This document shows positions 55,036 through 63,220 of a DNA stretch of 64,000 nt, piece after piece (the stretch's first letter is position 1; each line of letters opens with the position of its first letter). A model generated the notes under the pieces. It saw only the letters and a program-made list of their open reading frames with translations. It was not told the origin of the DNA and searched no databases. Origin of the DNA: Rhodohalobacter sulfatireducens (lineage in GTDB: Bacteria; Bacteroidota; Rhodothermia; Balneolales; Balneolaceae); contig NZ_JAKLWS010000007.1 of NCBI RefSeq assembly GCF_022012475.1, positions 1 to 64,000 of the forward strand. Direction: 5' to 3'. Both the position numbers and the translations under genes were made by a program.

Positions 55036-56338
55036 TCAACTTATACCTGAATATATCCAATATTGGCTCGCCGGTGGATGGGGGAAATTTCTCCGGGTAT
55101 TCTGGTATTTTGCAATATTCGAGTTCACCCGATATATCATCATAGATTACATCATTGCATTTATCCATTGGGTAAAGCGTGAGGATTATGATGATCGCTA
55201 TAAAGCAGGCCGCCAGGCTTTATTTTCTGAAAATCCACTGATTTCGATCATTATCCCCGGTAAAAATGAAGGGAGACACCTTTATAAACTCACCAAATCA
55301 TTAGAGGAGCAAACCTATCAAAATTTTGAACTTATCATTGTTGATGACGGCTCTGATGACGATACCCCGATTATTGGTAAGAATCTTGAAAAACTGGGAC
55401 TCATTGATAAGTTTATCCGTAACGAAGTAAGAGGTGGCAAAGCCTCTGCAGCGAACCTTGCTTTACAATATGCAACCGGAAAGTTTATTGTTCACCTTGA
55501 CGCAGATTGTTCGTTTGATCGTGATGCAATTGCACGGGTGGTAATTCCATTCTACTATGATGAGAAGATTGGAGCCGTCGGTGGTAATGTAAAGGTGCGT
55601 AATTATCAAGACAGCCTTTGCTCCTCTCTTCAAGCCATTGAGTATTTAAAAACTGTTTCTGTTGGCCGGATTATTACTTCTACTCTGGGTATTTATAAAA
55701 TTGTTTCGGGAGCATTTGGAGCGTTTCGCCCTGAAATTTTGGATAAAATTGGTGGATGGGATATTGGCCCCGGATTGGACGGAGACATTACTGTTAAAAT
55801 TCGAAAGTGTGGTTATAAAATACATTTCGAACCAAAAGCAATATGTCTTACAAATGCACCCGATTCTTTTAAGGTCCTCACCAAACAACGCCTTCGATGG
55901 GACAAATCAATTATTCGTTTCCGTGTTAGAAAACACAGGGATGTTTACTTTCCGAACGCCAATTTTAACTGGAAAAACTTCTTCTCTTTGTTTGAAAACG
56001 TGTTCTATAATGTAATTCTAGATATTACATGGCTTATTTATATGGCCGATATTTTATTGAATTATACCTCTTCTCTTGTTTATATCATCCCAATGAATAT
56101 TACACTTTACGTAGTGATGGGTTACGTTCAGATGGGTAGTATTATGATCTTCACTGAACGCCGAAATCAAGAAAAAAAGCTGTTCAAGTATGTTCATTTA
56201 ATGAGTATCTATACCGGTCTTTACCTAAGAATTGTAAGGACTATAGCATACTATCAAGAATTCTTCTTTAAAAGGTCGTATGAAGATGCTTGGAATCCGG
56301 TAAAATCTTCTTCAAAGGCCAAGCTGCATGGACTTTAA
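55028..56338 (+). CDS. Processive GT2 polysaccharide synthase (Alg8/HasA/BcsA-like)
   Basis: This 436-residue membrane glycosyltransferase has a helix at about 20-45, then a cytoplasmic GT2 domain with IIVDDGSDDD (about 103), HLDADCSFD (about 157), an LDGD acceptor motif (about 250) and QRLRW (about 287). These D, DxD, D and Q/RxxRW motifs mark processive synthases. Three or four C-terminal helices follow (about 325-415). It probably polymerises and moves an exopolysaccharide built from the UDP-uronate made next door. It is the last gene of the locus. Confidence 0.92.
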   Translation: MPDQLIPEYIQYWLAGGWGKFLRVFWYFAIFEFTRYIIIDYIIAFIHWVKREDYDDRYKAGRQALFSENPLISIIIPGKNEGRHLYKLTKSLEEQTYQNFELIIVDDGSDDDTPIIGKNLEKLGLIDKFIRNEVRGGKASAANLALQYATGKFIVHLDADCSFDRDAIARVVIPFYYDEKIGAVGGNVKVRNYQDSLCSSLQAIEYLKTVSVGRIITSTLGIYKIVSGAFGAFRPEILDKIGGWDIGPGLDGDITVKIRKCGYKIHFEPKAICLTNAPDSFKVLTKQRLRWDKSIIRFRVRKHRDVYFPNANFNWKNFFSLFENVFYNVILDITWLIYMADILLNYTSSLVYIIPMNITLYVVMGYVQMGSIMIFTERRNQEKKLFKYVHLMSIYTGLYLRIVRTIAYYQEFFFKRSYEDAWNPVKSSSKAKLHGL

Positions 56339-56377
56339 CGGGACCTGATACGAACTAAAATGTAGGAGGTAAAGTGA

Positions 56378-57049
56378 TCACTCTTCAAACACTAGACTAT
56401 CCGGTTCGGCTCCGAGCTCTTTCAAGTACTTCATCATATTTTCGTTGAATTTCATCGGGCCGCAAACGTAAAATGGCTGGTCGTAATTATCGATCTGTTC
56501 GGCCAAAAAATCTTTGTCAATGAATCCATCAAGAAACATATGTCCTTCAGCGTCTTTATCTGTCAGAACCGATACAAAATTATCGCCAAGCATCTCCTCA
56601 AATTCTTCTTGGAGAATTACATCTTTGGCTGTTTTATTGGAAAAAATTAGTGTGTTTCCTTCCAGCTCTCCCTTTTTGTGAAGATCTCTAAAGATCGCAA
56701 TAAATGGTGTTACTCCCGCACCACCCGCAAGGTAAACTCCCGGACCTTTGTATTGAATGGTGCCCCAGGGATCATCAATAATAAATTCGTCTCCCACTTC
56801 CAGTTTGCCGATTTGATTTGTCACACCATCATGATCTTCATATATCTTAATTATGAATTCCAGATCAGGGTCTTCATTCAGCGAAGTAAACGTAAATGGC
56901 CGTTTTTCATCCTCCCACCCCTCTTTGTTGATGGAAGCTTCCGTGGCCTGACCCGGTGTAAATGAGTAACCCTCGGGTTTTTCAAACGTAAACTTTTTTA
57001 CGTCGTGTGTAACTTTTTCAATTGATTTTATAGCAACTGTATAGCTCAT
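56378..57049 (-). CDS. FAD/NAD(P)H-dependent ferredoxin reductase-like protein
   Basis: This 223-residue flavoprotein is of the ferredoxin-NADP reductase fold. The FAD part has RPFTFTS, the NAD(P) part has GGAGVTPF (about 106-113) and VCGPMKF near the C-terminus. There is no ferredoxin domain and no membrane helix. It could act as a flavodoxin or ferredoxin reductase or with an unknown partner. It is convergent with the polysaccharide synthase, 39 bases from its stop, with no terminator visible in between. Confidence 0.88.
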   Translation of the reverse strand: MSYTVAIKSIEKVTHDVKKFTFEKPEGYSFTPGQATEASINKEGWEDEKRPFTFTSLNEDPDLEFIIKIYEDHDGVTNQIGKLEVGDEFIIDDPWGTIQYKGPGVYLAGGAGVTPFIAIFRDLHKKGELEGNTLIFSNKTAKDVILQEEFEEMLGDNFVSVLTDKDAEGHMFLDGFIDKDFLAEQIDNYDQPFYVCGPMKFNENMMKYLKELGAEPDSLVFEE

Positions 57050-57370
57050 AATCTGTCTGGTATTTCATTTTTTTGTTTCCATTAATTAAAGAAATCTCAG
57101 CGAAGATTCGTTCAGTTACATATCTGAAATTCAGTTTACACGAAACTTGACTTTCAAACTGAATATTTATCCTGAAACAGAACTACCCGTTTAACCGGTA
57201 AACGGTATCCAAAAAAATCCTGTACGCATTTAACGTTTAACAAAGAAGTGATCTTACAACATCTATATCTCCGATGGCATCGGGTGGAACTCTTTCACAT
57301 TGCAAGGTCAGTTCGAAAAGAAAGCTTCAAGGACCTTCAAATGCTTTTATATTCTGAACTTATAATAAAG
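57050..57370. other. 321-base gap with two inverted repeats
   Basis: No credible gene is present; a plus-strand frame at 57248-57502 lies antisense to the esterase 3' end and has no family match. TTCAGTTT (57130-57137) pairs with AAACTGAA (57156-57163), and CCGTTTA (57187-57193) pairs with TAAACGG (57199-57205) around ACCGG. Neither has a T-run, so operators for the downstream reductase gene are as likely as terminators for the esterase gene. Confidence 0.45.
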
Positions 57371-58252
57371 CTATCTTTGAAACCGGGCACTTACAAACTC
57401 GAGAACATCAGGCAGAGCTGTTCGCCAATAATCCCATGTATGGGCACCATCTCGAACCCTGAACTCAGCACTGATTTCATTTTGAACCATCATATCATAT
57501 AATGCTAAGTTTCCGCGGATTAGAAAGTCGTCATCTCCGCAGTCTATGTAATAATCCACAGATTTTATGGCTTCCTGATCTCCATTTTCCATGATCTCAA
57601 TGATAGAGTTTTTATAATAATGATCGGTCAACCGGTCTTCACCCTCTAATGCCTCTCCAAATGGGGTTCCTAAAGCGTTATCCCAGTTTTCCTGGGGCAT
57701 GCCTGAAATTTCTTCATCTAAAAACACAGCTGCACTTAAAGGCGCGGCAGCTATAAAAAGTTCTGAATGTTTGGTTGCCATAATGAGTGTACCATATCCG
57801 CCCATGGATAGTCCAGCTACCGCCCGAAACTCTTTTGTTGCCCGCGTTCGGTAGGTTTCATCCACATGCGGTATCAGTTCCTGTGTAAAGAAATCTTCGT
57901 AATTCACTGATCCATCATGGTTATTGATATACCAACTTACGCCGGCATCGGGCATTACGATAATCATATCCGTAACGCTCAAACTTTCGCTCGCTTCATC
58001 GGCAATTTGCTGAACCTCGCCAAACTGCGTCCAGCCAATTTCATTATCAGTATATCCGTGAAGAAGATATAACACAGGATAGCTTCTGTTTGACTCTTCA
58101 TAACCGTTAGGCAGGTAAATATTGTAGTTTACATTTTTATTCAGTACAGAGCTTTCAATCGCAAGGCTTTCGTGAATGGTACTTGTTTGAGCCGGTAAAA
58201 CTGCAGGCAAAAGTATAAATAGAAACAGATAAGAAAATATTCGGTAGAGCAT
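57371..58252 (-). CDS. Exported esterase, alpha/beta-hydrolase (PF00756-like)
   Basis: This 293-residue protein has a signal peptide (about 1-21, ending LPAQ) and a putative esterase/feruloyl-esterase-like fold. It has YPVLYLLHGYTDNE near residue 55-70, the nucleophile elbow AGLSMGGYGT with Ser near 150, and a late DGAHTWDYWR with the catalytic His. Relatives hydrolyse acyl esters on carbohydrates or act as S-formylglutathione hydrolase-like enzymes. Being exported and near polysaccharide genes, it might act on decorated sugars, but this is inference. Confidence 0.87.
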   Translation of the reverse strand: MLYRIFSYLFLFILLPAVLPAQTSTIHESLAIESSVLNKNVNYNIYLPNGYEESNRSYPVLYLLHGYTDNEIGWTQFGEVQQIADEASESLSVTDMIIVMPDAGVSWYINNHDGSVNYEDFFTQELIPHVDETYRTRATKEFRAVAGLSMGGYGTLIMATKHSELFIAAAPLSAAVFLDEEISGMPQENWDNALGTPFGEALEGEDRLTDHYYKNSIIEIMENGDQEAIKSVDYYIDCGDDDFLIRGNLALYDMMVQNEISAEFRVRDGAHTWDYWRTALPDVLEFVSARFQR

Positions 58253-58437
58253 AAATAGTCTAGTTGTTAGAGTTTCGATGCTAAAGGTAGTTTTTTCGCT
58301 GTTGATTCAAAAAAGAAACATATTTCAGAACTTAATCTTACTTTTGGCTGCTCCAAGTGAAATCATGATATTTAGCCGAATGGCTATCTATCAGCCCTGA
58401 AAGTCCTATTATATTCAATCATTTAGAATGATAAATG

Positions 58438-58761
58438 ATGTTAGACAAAAAAATATACGCACTTTCTTATACTACCCTAGATCCATTCTTGGCCGTCTCG
58501 CTAAATAAAAATATTCGGGCAATTAAATTGCCGAGTCTTACATAATGTATTATGTCGCTTGCTACTGTATCTAAACACATTAAAGTGTTAAAAAAAGTTT
58601 ATCTCATCATTAGAGAGAAGGTAGTGCAAAGTTATAAGTCCTATACAAATTATGAGCCGTTGGCCGAAGTGGTGAAACTTATCAAAGAGTAGAGCACATT
58701 TTGGAAGGAGAGATTCGACGAACTGGAAAATTTTATCTCGAATAACAAGGAAGAAATATAA
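58438..58761 (+). pseudogene. Decayed ArsR-family repressor
   Basis: Pieces of an ArsR winged-helix repressor can be read in two frames: MLDKKIYALSYTT (from 58438), a shift near 58477, RSILGRLAK, in-frame TAA at 58506, KYSGN, TAA, IAESYIM, a second shift at about 58548 where ATGTATTATG looks duplicated, then MSLATVSKHIKVLKK (from 58552), a TAG at 58690 and STFWKERFDELENF to 58761. The order fits ArsR proteins, ending in the FWKERFDEL motif. At least five lesions make it non-functional. Confidence 0.85.
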
Positions 58762-58790
58762 AATTCAAACACATTAAGATTACAATAGAT

Positions 58791-59213
58791 GTGAATAATG
58801 ATTCTGCATTAACTGTGTCTAACTGATTGACTCTGATAAGTAAACAATTTTAAAGTATTGACCGGATAAAGAAGTGATGAAAAAAATGGTTTTTTGCCCG
58901 AACCGATGGCTGGTATGAATCTGTGAAAAGTGAAGCTAAAGTGGATGAAACTGCCAAATATATATACGATGAAAACGATACTTATACGCATACTAGTGAT
59001 TGTAAAGAGATCATTCCCTTTGAAAAGATAGTGCTTACCTACAATTCCCAATCTGTCCAAGATACTTTTATTGCAATCACTCTAACGTCTATAAGCAATA
59101 CCACTGAAGTAAAATTAGTACACGAATTTATTCCGAATCTGGAGATGATCGAAAACCATATCAAAGGCTGAATACTTATTTTTGAAAGACTGGGTAATAT
59201 TACTACCGGTTAA
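58791..59213 (+). pseudogene. Decayed AHSA1/SRPBCC-domain protein
   Basis: An AHSA1-type (START-like) protein is broken by several lesions: SALTVS then stops and shifts near 58812-58863, DKEVMKK, a one-base shift in a run of A at 58880-58886, then WFFARTDGWYESVKSE and an open run with YTHTSDCKEIIPFEKIVLTY and TEVKLVHEFIP. A TGA at 59169 replaces the family's Trp, after which ILIFERLG continues in frame to 59213. ArsR plus AHSA1 is a standard two-gene unit, and both halves are decayed here. Confidence 0.85.
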
Positions 59214-59237
59214 GTTTTATCCATAAAATACTCGTTA

Positions 59238-59696
59238 CTAAGGTTCCTTATTAGCACCGACAGGTTTATCAACCCGAATATTATATTCGTTACTCTCGAC
59301 CTTTCCATTTTCGGCAAGAATTTTTATATCCAATTCAAACCACTGCTCATCCGTTCCGAAGCGAAAGCACCAGTCGAAAGAAACAGAGCCGTCGCTGGGA
59401 TTAAATTGGCTTGATAAGATATTGTTTTCTTGATCTTCACTATCCCAAAGCAGGTCAAATTCAATTCCGTCGATTTCAATTTCATCGGTTGCTGAATACT
59501 CAATGTCAAAAAGAAATTCAGACGCCAGTGCGCCCAAACCAATATCACATTCATTCAGACTTAATAACGAAGGGGTTACATTTGTGATCTCAATAGAGAT
59601 GTTGCTCGAATTTGTCGAGTTATCCTTACATGAAACTGATGTAAGCACCAAAACAAAAACTACTAAAACAATTGTTATGTAGTGTATATGTTTCAT
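59238..59696 (-). CDS. Lipoprotein of unknown function
   Basis: The start is the ATG at 59696 (MKHIHYITIVLVV), giving 152 residues; a longer frame adds ten residues (from 59726) but the hydrophobic signal begins here. The signal ends in a lipobox-like SVSC (Cys near residue 23), followed by DNSTNSSN. The remainder is a beta-rich acidic domain (DEIEIDGIEFDLLWDSED, VSFDWCFRFGTDEQW) that looks like an immunoglobulin-like fold. I do not recognise the family. Confidence 0.65.
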   Translation of the reverse strand: MKHIHYITIVLVVFVLVLTSVSCKDNSTNSSNISIEITNVTPSLLSLNECDIGLGALASEFLFDIEYSATDEIEIDGIEFDLLWDSEDQENNILSSQFNPSDGSVSFDWCFRFGTDEQWFELDIKILAENGKVESNEYNIRVDKPVGANKEP

Positions 59697-59983
59697 AATT
59701 TTTTTATTTGTTGATGGTACTGGCATTATGAAATGCGTAAACCAGGCAGAATCTATCTCACCTTATAGCCCTTTACTGCTAAAAATTCTGATAAAAATGT
59801 ATACTTTGACCAAAATTTAAATTACCCGAGTTAAGATTATTGTATTCAAGATTATTCCCGTTCATCCTATTATCTTTATAAAAAAAACTTGAGATCAAGG
59901 TTTCAATTGAATGATTATAAATATCTAATAACTTTCAAGTGAACTTTTATACACTGAAAAATTTTTCGTAAAGATATCAAGGG

Positions 59984-62900
59984 ATGAAAAAATTCTTTTT
60001 TGGATACCTAATTTTATTTTTTTTCAATACGTCTCTTTCTGCACAGGTGATTAATAATATTCCGCCCAATGAACCAAACACCCGCTTTACGGATGATCTC
60101 CCTTTAATCTCTATGCGGCCGGGATTATCCATTGCCGGTTTTTCGAATGAAGGAAAAAGTGGTTTGGGGCTTGCACAGATTTTGAACAATGCGGCAGCCT
60201 CCGAAAGTAGTTCAACATATCAGTTGGTTACAGAGATTTTAGACAAGGCGAAAGAACCAATCTCGCTAAACCCGGAAACCGATCAGATAGAATACACAAC
60301 CAACATCCTGCAGTACATGGCATTTGAAGCTTTGGCGTCAGTTGTGTTAGAACAAAACGGTATCAACTCAGAGGAAGCAAATAGTGCCTATGGACTAAAT
60401 ATCCGTGAACACTCATCCATAATGACGGCATTGAAAAATGCTCTCACAACTTTAACTAAAAATGATAAACTGGCAAGAAAAATCCCCGGAAATGAGCCTT
60501 TTGACGACTATCTAAATGCGATTCGATCATACAGCAATACAGCCCGTGCACTAGATCTCTACCTGGCTATCGAGAATGCTTATCAACATTATTCCCTGGA
60601 AGAGTCATTCCTCCTAAACGAACAGGAGAAGAAAGGTTTGATGAACCGGTTCAGAGCTGATATTGATATACTTTTTAACGAAGGATTGAAAAGAGAATAC
60701 AGTGCAGGTGATCTTTTTTCTGTTACGGAGGATAACCTTGAAGCCGGAAATCGGCCACTCAAGGGATATCTTGCCCTCGCTTATGCATCTATGAGTGCAC
60801 AGGCTACAATGCAAGATGACCAGGATCTATTGGACGGATATATCACTACAACACGAAGAAAAGCCAGTGAGCCTTATGAGGACCAAAGAGGACTATATTG
60901 GATGTATCAAACCGCAAATGGCAGCCGCTTTTGGGCCGAGGGCCCGTTTTATTTTGATTTTGTACTGAAAGACGCCATTATATTCTGGCATGCAATTCGG
61001 ATCAATGAAGATCTGGATAACTCGTTCGATCCTTTTTTTAACGACTGGTTTCTGAACCCTGTTCGCTGGCTTGCAGATCTGTCCACACCGGATGGGTCCC
61101 TCCCCCCTCTGGATGATAGTAACAAACGTCCAATTCAATCAGCGAATTTACTCAGGTGGAATGAGGAATATGGAGATAGCGAGATTGGCAATACATTCTC
61201 CACCATTTTTGACCGCGTGTCTGAAAATCATGGAGAGACCTTTACGGAAGACCAATTCTACCTGGTGGAAGCCGCAATTCCAATCAATGATATCGGTGGT
61301 TCCGAAGTTGAGTCTCAAACATACCCTGCAGAGCAACAACTTGTACTTCGCCATACTGATAGATCAAACCGGCAGCATTATCTTGCATTTGTGGGCGAAA
61401 AGGGAGAGGCTGTTACCAGCGGCGAGGGGCACGAACAGCCCGATCAATTACAACTGCTCTACTACATTGACGAATATTCTTTTTTGGTTGATGGCGGATA
61501 CGACAGCGGGAATCCACAGACAAACAGCACGTGGAATGGGTACCAATACACGAATACCATGCAGTATAATGCATCGAATATTGAAGCAACATTTGATTTT
61601 GTTACTTATCAGAACGAAGGTGGACTCGAAAGCCCCTTTGCATCCATTGCTGAGGCCAGAAAAGTGAGCGAGCATGATGAAGCGGAAATAGATTATCAAA
61701 ATCCTGCCCCAAATGTTGAGTTATTGTCAGGCAAGGTAGAGCTGAATTTCGAATCACCAACCGAATCGTCTTCTACCTATCATCGATCCATTTTATTTGT
61801 GAAGGGCGAAGATCCCTACCTGGTTGATATCAATGATATAACAGCCGTTTCGGGGCGCAATGATTTTGTGATGCGGTACTACGGCAACAGCAATCAAACC
61901 TCTACAAATAATGATTGGTTCTTTTGGGATTTTTCAGATCAATCCTTTACGAGTCCCACTCACCGCCTCTTTTTATTCACGGTTCCATTGTCTGGAAATT
62001 ATTTCGAGGAGAATGAAACGGTTCATATCCAGGAAGCTCAAAACCGAATAAACGGAGAAAAACAGCCATATCCCGTTATAAGAAAGTCTTATCTCAGTGA
62101 ACAGGAAAACGATCGGTTTGCAACTGCAAGTATCCTGAAAATACTTGAAAACACTCCAACATCTGAGCCAGAATTTGTATCAAATACGGGTGGGTTGAGT
62201 TATCTCACATATCCATTGAACTCAGAGACAATTGACCTGTTTGTTTTTGCAGCTGATACCTCGGAAAATGATCGTTTGGTTAACATTCAATCCGGCCCGC
62301 TGAATGAAAACGAAATATTTCTCCGGGCCAATCAAAATATTGGGTTTTCAAGGTTCAGAATAGAAAATAATTCATGGGTACAGGATTCTGATTTTACGGT
62401 TAACATGCGTTCCAGTACAGCACCTGATATCCCCAATAATCTCACCGTATCAATTGAAGATGGTACTTCAGGACCCGCAGCTGTCTTGATGTGGGATGAA
62501 CCCGGGGGGGATATCTCTTTTTATGAAATCTGGAAACAGTTGCGAGAACGAACCGATCAGTCCGAACAACCCGCTGAAATAGTCGGCAGATCTGAAACAA
62601 ATAGTTTTTCGGATACCTCCATTAACAATCTGCCGCTCGGCGAGTTTGAACAACGATGGTTTGTAAAAGCTGTGAACTCAGATTCACTGGTATCATTACC
62701 CTCTGATTACACGGATTGGATCTATATCGATCCCTCGGCTCCACCCGAGGAGTTCAAACTGTTTAATCCCTTTCCGAATCCCATGCAGGAAACAGGAAAT
62801 ATCAGATATCAGCTTGCTGAACAGGCCGATGTAAAACTTCAACTTTTTGATCTTTTAGGGCGCGAAATCAAATTATTGTTTCGTGATTCTCAAACCGAAG

Positions 62901-63025
62901 GAAGCTATATAAAAGAGTGGGATACAGGTGGAATCTCATCGGGTATTTACATTCTTCGGCTGTCCGCAACCTCCGGATCTGGTTCAACCTTTCAAAAAAG
63001 TGTGATGGTGAGTGTGATTAAGTAA
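59984..63025 (+). CDS. T9SS-secreted heparinase II/III-like polysaccharide lyase
   Basis: This 1013-residue exported protein has a signal peptide (about 1-21, ending SLSAQ). A mainly helical region (about 30-425) includes WMYQTANGSRFWAEGPFYF, as in alpha/alpha-toroid polysaccharide lyases, and a beta-sandwich-like part (about 430-700) carries GEGHEQPDQLQLLYYIDEY. A fibronectin type III domain (about 815-910) and a type IX sorting tail (about 930-1013, NPFPNPMQ, LFDLLGREI, LSSGIYILRL-type end) follow. The lyase call is inference. The tail shows export through T9SS. Confidence 0.8.
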   Translation: MKKFFFGYLILFFFNTSLSAQVINNIPPNEPNTRFTDDLPLISMRPGLSIAGFSNEGKSGLGLAQILNNAAASESSSTYQLVTEILDKAKEPISLNPETDQIEYTTNILQYMAFEALASVVLEQNGINSEEANSAYGLNIREHSSIMTALKNALTTLTKNDKLARKIPGNEPFDDYLNAIRSYSNTARALDLYLAIENAYQHYSLEESFLLNEQEKKGLMNRFRADIDILFNEGLKREYSAGDLFSVTEDNLEAGNRPLKGYLALAYASMSAQATMQDDQDLLDGYITTTRRKASEPYEDQRGLYWMYQTANGSRFWAEGPFYFDFVLKDAIIFWHAIRINEDLDNSFDPFFNDWFLNPVRWLADLSTPDGSLPPLDDSNKRPIQSANLLRWNEEYGDSEIGNTFSTIFDRVSENHGETFTEDQFYLVEAAIPINDIGGSEVESQTYPAEQQLVLRHTDRSNRQHYLAFVGEKGEAVTSGEGHEQPDQLQLLYYIDEYSFLVDGGYDSGNPQTNSTWNGYQYTNTMQYNASNIEATFDFVTYQNEGGLESPFASIAEARKVSEHDEAEIDYQNPAPNVELLSGKVELNFESPTESSSTYHRSILFVKGEDPYLVDINDITAVSGRNDFVMRYYGNSNQTSTNNDWFFWDFSDQSFTSPTHRLFLFTVPLSGNYFEENETVHIQEAQNRINGEKQPYPVIRKSYLSEQENDRFATASILKILENTPTSEPEFVSNTGGLSYLTYPLNSETIDLFVFAADTSENDRLVNIQSGPLNENEIFLRANQNIGFSRFRIENNSWVQDSDFTVNMRSSTAPDIPNNLTVSIEDGTSGPAAVLMWDEPGGDISFYEIWKQLRERTDQSEQPAEIVGRSETNSFSDTSINNLPLGEFEQRWFVKAVNSDSLVSLPSDYTDWIYIDPSAPPEEFKLFNPFPNPMQETGNIRYQLAEQADVKLQLFDLLGREIKLLFRDSQTEGSYIKEWDTGGISSGIYILRLSATSGSGSTFQKSVMVSVIK

Positions 63026-63065
63026 TGAACTTTGATCCCCCGGCTGCTCGATGCTTTTTGGGGCT

Positions 63066-63088
63066 GGAGAGTCCCTAAAGGGTACTCC
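63066..63088. repeat. Hairpin after the secreted lyase gene
   Basis: GGAGAGTCCCT pairs with AGGGTACTCC across AA, with one bulged base. It lies 41 bases after the stop of the lyase gene. There is no T-run, so it is either a terminator of unusual form or another dispersed palindrome. Confidence 0.4.
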
Positions 63089-63220
63089 AAGAATTCGGCA
63101 GCTTAAGTGCATTCAGCAGCCGCTCGTTAATCAACAGCCAAACAATTCCCGGCTTCAAAGCATTGATTTTTTGCTTATTATCATATCTTCAAAGAATTCC
63201 CGACTGATCGTTTCGAATTT

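Noticed and set aside
56362-56450. AGGAGGTAAAGTG start signal just after the synthase gene
   Set aside because: The strong-looking Shine-Dalgarno and GTG give only a 24-codon frame antisense to the reductase gene, so probably chance.
57248-57502. 84-residue plus-strand open frame
   Set aside because: It starts in an intergenic gap and runs antisense into the esterase 3' end; no binding site, no recognisable family, composition unlike a real protein.
58809-59060. 83-residue minus-strand frame
   Set aside because: It is the antisense of the decayed AHSA1 gene, whose forward pieces match a known family.
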